Shown piece by piece: positions 61,014 to 64,000 of a DNA stretch of 64,000 nt (positions are counted from its first letter, which is position 1; each line of letters opens with the position of its first letter). The position numbers and the translations under genes are program-made. The stretch comes from Chromobacterium vaccinii (GTDB lineage: Bacteria > Pseudomonadota > Gammaproteobacteria > Burkholderiales > Chromobacteriaceae): positions 57,056 through 121,055 of the forward strand of contig NZ_JZJL01000009.1 of assembly GCF_000971335.1 (NCBI RefSeq), written 5' to 3'. The notes beneath the pieces were generated by a model. It was not told where the DNA came from. It made no database searches and saw only the letters and a program-made list of their open reading frames with translations.

Positions 61014-62813
61014 TTACTTCTTGCGTTGCGGCGGCAGGTCCGTGCAGGTGCCGTGCGCCACTTCCGCCGCCATGCCGATGGACTCGCCCATCGTCGGGTG
61101 CGGGTGGATGGTCTTGCCGATGTCGGTCGCGTCGCAACCCATCTCGATCGCCAGGCACACTTCGCCGATCATGTCGCCGGCGTGCGGGCCTACGATGCCG
61201 CCGCCGATGATCTGGTGGCTTTCGGCGTCGAAGATCAGCTTGGTGAAGCCTTCGTCGCGGCCGTTGGCGATGGCGCGGCCGGAGGCGGCCCACGGGAACA
61301 CGCCCTTCTCGATCTTCAGGCCCTGCTTCTTGGCTTCGTCTTCGGTCACGCCCACCCAGGCCACTTCCGGATCGGTGTAGGCCACGCCCGGAATCACGCG
61401 GGCGTCGAAGTAGGCCTTCTGGCCGGCGCAGTTTTCCGCCGCCACGTGGCCTTCATGCACGCCCTTGTGCGCCAGCATCGGCTGGCCGACGATGTCGCCG
61501 ATGGCGAAGATGTGCGGCACGTTGGTGCGCTGCTGCTTGTCCACCTGGATGAAGCCGCGGTCGGTCACCGCGATGCCGGCGTTTTCCGCGCCGATCAGCT
61601 TGCCGTTCGGCGCGCGGCCGGTGGCGTACAACACCAGGTCGTAGCGTTGCGGTTCTTTCGGGGCCTGTTCGCCCTCGAAAGTCACCCACACGCCGTCTTC
61701 CTTCGGCTCCACGGCCACGGTCTTGGTGTTCAGCATGATGTTGTCGAAGCGGTGCGCGTTCCACTTCTGCCATACCTTGACCAGGTCGCGGTCGGCGCCC
61801 TGCATCAGGCCGTCCAGCATTTCCACCACGTCCAGGCGCGCGCCCAGCGTGGAGTAGACGGTGCCCATTTCCAGGCCGATGATGCCGCCGCCGATGATCA
61901 GCATGCGGTCGGCCACGCCCTTCAGCTCCAGCGCGCCGGTGGAGTCCACCACGCGCGGGTCGTTCGGGATGAACGGCAGCTTCACCACGCGGGAGCCGGC
62001 GGCGATGATGGCGTTCTTGAACTTGACGATCTTCTTCTCGCCCGATTCTTCGCGTCCCTGGCCGGTAGTCACCGAGACTTCGATGTGGTGCGGGTCGATG
62101 AAGTGGCCGTTGCCGCGCACGATCTCCACCTTGCGCGCCTTGGCCATGCCGCCCAGGCCGCCGGTCAGCTTGGCGATGACCTTTTCCTTGTAGCCGCGCA
62201 GCATGTCGATGTCCACTTCCGGCTTGCCGAACTTGATGCCGTTGGCGGCCAGGTGGCTCACTTCGTCGATCACCGCGGCGTTGTGCAGCAGCGCCTTGGA
62301 CGGGATGCAGCCCACGTTCAGGCACACGCCGCCCAGGGTGGCGTAACGCTCGACGATGACCACTTTCAGGCCCAGGTCGGCCGCGCGGAAGGCGGCGGAG
62401 TAACCGCCGGGGCCGCCGCCCAGCACCATCACGTCGCACTCCACGTCCGCGCCGCCGCTATGGGAAGCGGCGACCGGAGCGGCCTGCGGCGCGAAGCCGG
62501 CCTGAGTGGTGGCGGAGGCGACGCCGGTGGTTTCCACCGGTTTCGGAGCGGCCGGTGCCGCGGCGGCTGCGCCGGCGGCTTCCAGGATGACGACCACGTC
62601 GCCCTCGGACACTTTGCCGCCCACGGCGACGCGCACTTCCTTGACGGTGCCGGCGGCTTCGGCCGGCACTTCCATGGTGGCCTTGTCGGTTTCCAGCGTG
62701 ATCAGGCTGGCTTCTTTTTCAATCACGTCGCCCGGTTTGACGAACACTTCGATCACGTCCACGTTGTTGTGGCCGCCGATGTCCGGGACTTTCAATTCGA
62801 TCAGATTGCTCAT
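61014..62813 (-). CDS. lpdA: Dihydrolipoyl dehydrogenase with N-terminal lipoyl domain (pyruvate dehydrogenase E3)
   Basis: A 599-residue FAD enzyme reoxidising dihydrolipoamide of the pyruvate dehydrogenase complex. Residues 1-80 are a lipoyl domain with the modified lysine in ETDKATMEV (about K44), followed by an Ala-rich linker (about 82-122). The E3 body has [17 protein letters not shown], the redox disulfide [17 protein letters not shown], a second nucleotide site ([11 protein letters not shown]) and the catalytic HPHPTMGE. A lipoyl-E3 fusion is known in Neisseria and relatives. It follows aceF by 139 bases on the same strand. Confidence 0.96.
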   Translation of the reverse strand: MSNLIELKVPDIGGHNNVDVIEVFVKPGDVIEKEASLITLETDKATMEVPAEAAGTVKEVRVAVGGKVSEGDVVVILEAAGAAAAAPAAPKPVETTGVASATTQAGFAPQAAPVAASHSGGADVECDVMVLGGGPGGYSAAFRAADLGLKVVIVERYATLGGVCLNVGCIPSKALLHNAAVIDEVSHLAANGIKFGKPEVDIDMLRGYKEKVIAKLTGGLGGMAKARKVEIVRGNGHFIDPHHIEVSVTTGQGREESGEKKIVKFKNAIIAAGSRVVKLPFIPNDPRVVDSTGALELKGVADRMLIIGGGIIGLEMGTVYSTLGARLDVVEMLDGLMQGADRDLVKVWQKWNAHRFDNIMLNTKTVAVEPKEDGVWVTFEGEQAPKEPQRYDLVLYATGRAPNGKLIGAENAGIAVTDRGFIQVDKQQRTNVPHIFAIGDIVGQPMLAHKGVHEGHVAAENCAGQKAYFDARVIPGVAYTDPEVAWVGVTEDEAKKQGLKIEKGVFPWAASGRAIANGRDEGFTKLIFDAESHQIIGGGIVGPHAGDMIGEVCLAIEMGCDATDIGKTIHPHPTMGESIGMAAEVAHGTCTDLPPQRKK

Positions 62814-62952
62814 GGTTTTCCATCCGCAATGTTGGGAGGCCGGCGCAAAGCCGGCCGCCTCGAGTCTGGCTGATTCTGCAGGGTGGAGCTTCCCCCTGCA
62901 TCCTGCGGCAAGAAGACGGGGCCCCGGCCAAGCCGAGGCTTCCGCCCAGCCG

Positions 62953-64000
62953 TTACAGGATCAGACGGCGCACGTCGGTCAGCAGCTTGCCCAGGTGCAC
63001 GGTGAAGCGCGCGGCGGCCGCGCCGTCGATCACGCGGTGATCGAAGGACAGGCTCAGCGGGCACATCAGGCGCGGCGCGAATTCCTTGCCGTTCCACACC
63101 GGCTTGATCTGCGATTTGCAGACGCCGAGGATGGCCACTTCCGGCGCGTTCACGATAGGCGTGAAGCTGGTGCCGCCGATGCCGCCCAGGGACGAGATGG
63201 TGAAGGTCGCGCCTTGCATGTCGGTCGGTTTCAGCTTGCCTTCGCGGGCCAGCTTGGACAGGTCGGTCAGTTCCTGCGCGATCTGGCGCAGGCCCTTCTT
63301 GTCCGCGTCCTTGATCACCGGCACTACCAGGCCGTTAGGCGTGTCGGCGGCGAAGCCGATGTGGTAGTACTGCTTCAGCACCAGGTTGTCGCCGTCCAGT
63401 GAGCTGTTGAAGTTCGGGAAGGCCTTCAGCGCTTCGGCGGCGGCCTTGATGATGAAGGCCAGCGGGCTGATCTTCAGGCCGGATTTTTCCCATTCCTTGC
63501 CCACGGTCTTGCGGAAGTCTTCCAGCTCGGTGATGTCGCACTCGTCGTTGAACGTGACGTGCGGGATCATCACCCAGTTGCGCGACAGGTTGGCGCCGGA
63601 GATCTTCTGGATGCGGGACAGCGGCTTGGTTTCGATCGGGCCGAACTTGGCGAAGTCCACCTTCGGCCACGGCAGCAGGTCCAGACCCACGCCGGAGCCC
63701 GCCGGCGCGGCGGCCGGAGCCAGAATAGCCGGGTTCTGCATCACGCCCTTGACGAAGGCCTTGACGTCGTCTTCGGTGACGCGGCCCTTGCGGCCGTTGC
63801 CCTTCACCTTGCCCAGGTCCACGCCCAGCTCGCGCGCCAGACGGCGCACGGACGGACCGGCGTGGGCCTTGGAGAAGGCGATTTCGTCGATGGCGGCGGA
63901 CACGGCTGCGGCTACCGGCGCCACGGCCGGAGCGGCTGCAGGCGCGGCGGCTACCGGGGCCGGAGCCGCCGGGGCTGCTGCCGGAGCCGGCGCAGCGGCT
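62953..64000 (-). CDS. aceF: Pyruvate dehydrogenase E2, dihydrolipoyl acetyltransferase (3' part)
   Basis: The C-terminal ~348 residues are visible; the 5' end lies beyond the window. An Ala/Pro-rich linker is followed by the peripheral subunit-binding domain ([20 protein letters not shown], then [15 protein letters not shown]) and the catalytic acetyltransferase core (about the last 240 residues) with the active-site DHRVIDGA near the C-terminus. It transfers acetyl groups from lipoamide to CoA. The lipoyl domains expected upstream are out of view. lpdA follows on the same strand, as expected for an aceE-aceF-lpdA operon. Confidence 0.96.
   Translation of the reverse strand, partial: AAAPAPAAAPAAPAPVAAAPAAAPAVAPVAAAVSAAIDEIAFSKAHAGPSVRRLARELGVDLGKVKGNGRKGRVTEDDVKAFVKGVMQNPAILAPAAAPAGSGVGLDLLPWPKVDFAKFGPIETKPLSRIQKISGANLSRNWVMIPHVTFNDECDITELEDFRKTVGKEWEKSGLKISPLAFIIKAAAEALKAFPNFNSSLDGDNLVLKQYYHIGFAADTPNGLVVPVIKDADKKGLRQIAQELTDLSKLAREGKLKPTDMQGATFTISSLGGIGGTSFTPIVNAPEVAILGVCKSQIKPVWNGKEFAPRLMCPLSLSFDHRVIDGAAAARFTVHLGKLLTDVRRLIL

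Overview
The window reads as chromosome of a high-G+C betaproteobacterium, most like Chromobacterium or a close relative in the Neisseriales. This is inference from gene content (dusB-fis, tamA-tamB, lipoyl-bearing lpdA beside aceF, a chitin/GlcNAc locus and a group 2 capsule locus); no search was run. Most genes are G+C-rich. Two stretches stand out as A+T-rich and probably acquired: the capsule-specific region (about 23.39-26.77 kb, running into the start of kpsC) and a small immunity-like cluster (about 58.6-59.8 kb).

Layout. 0-6 kb: end of a probable acetyltransferase, a hemerythrin-like protein, transaldolase, phoB-phoR with a Pho box, a candidate small RNA, an Lrp/AsnC regulator and gapA. 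6-15 kb: a GlcNAc/chitin locus. One minus-strand operon carries nagR, nagA, a sugar-phosphate deaminase/isomerase, an EIIA-HPr-EI fusion and nagE. A chitin-binding AA10 lytic polysaccharide monooxygenase is divergent from it, and its signal peptide is cut off by a frameshift. 15-18 kb: yedA-like exporter, tolQ without tolR, tsaC and a small unknown. 18-30 kb: capsule locus kpsF-M-T-E-D, then only two specificity genes (a GT2 plus Kdo-transferase-like fusion and a hexapeptide acyltransferase), then kpsC-kpsS. 30-37 kb: a small outer-membrane barrel, galE, purD, purH, fis, dusB and rnpB.

37-46 kb: a large GGDEF-EAL protein, a MarR/isochorismatase-fold/membrane-protein operon, a small unknown, and a signalling group made of a BetR-type response regulator convergent with a periplasmic molybdopterin-domain-like protein and a histidine kinase. 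46-52 kb: tamB-tamA. 52-57 kb: secreted metallo-beta-lactamase-fold hydrolase, TetR/DinB divergent pair, GNAT, a GGDEF protein and an LprI-like protein. 57-61 kb: accessory region with a HAD-SMI1 gene pair between two copies of a ~128-bp repeat, three A+T-rich immunity-like genes, a REP-associated transposase inside a perfect 35-bp inverted REP pair, and an intergenic stretch full of palindromic repeats. 61-64 kb: lpdA and the 3' part of aceF.

How the parts work together. NagE and the EIIA-HPr-EI fusion import and phosphorylate GlcNAc, and NagA plus the SIS protein convert GlcNAc-6-P toward fructose-6-P. NagR-type operator motifs sit before both the nag operon and the chitin-active oxidase gene. 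In the capsule locus KpsM/T/E/D form the export path, KpsC/S make the lipid-linked Kdo primer, KpsF supplies arabinose-5-P for Kdo, and the two central genes presumably build and decorate the polymer; galE could supply UDP-hexose. Few promoters could be called with confidence.
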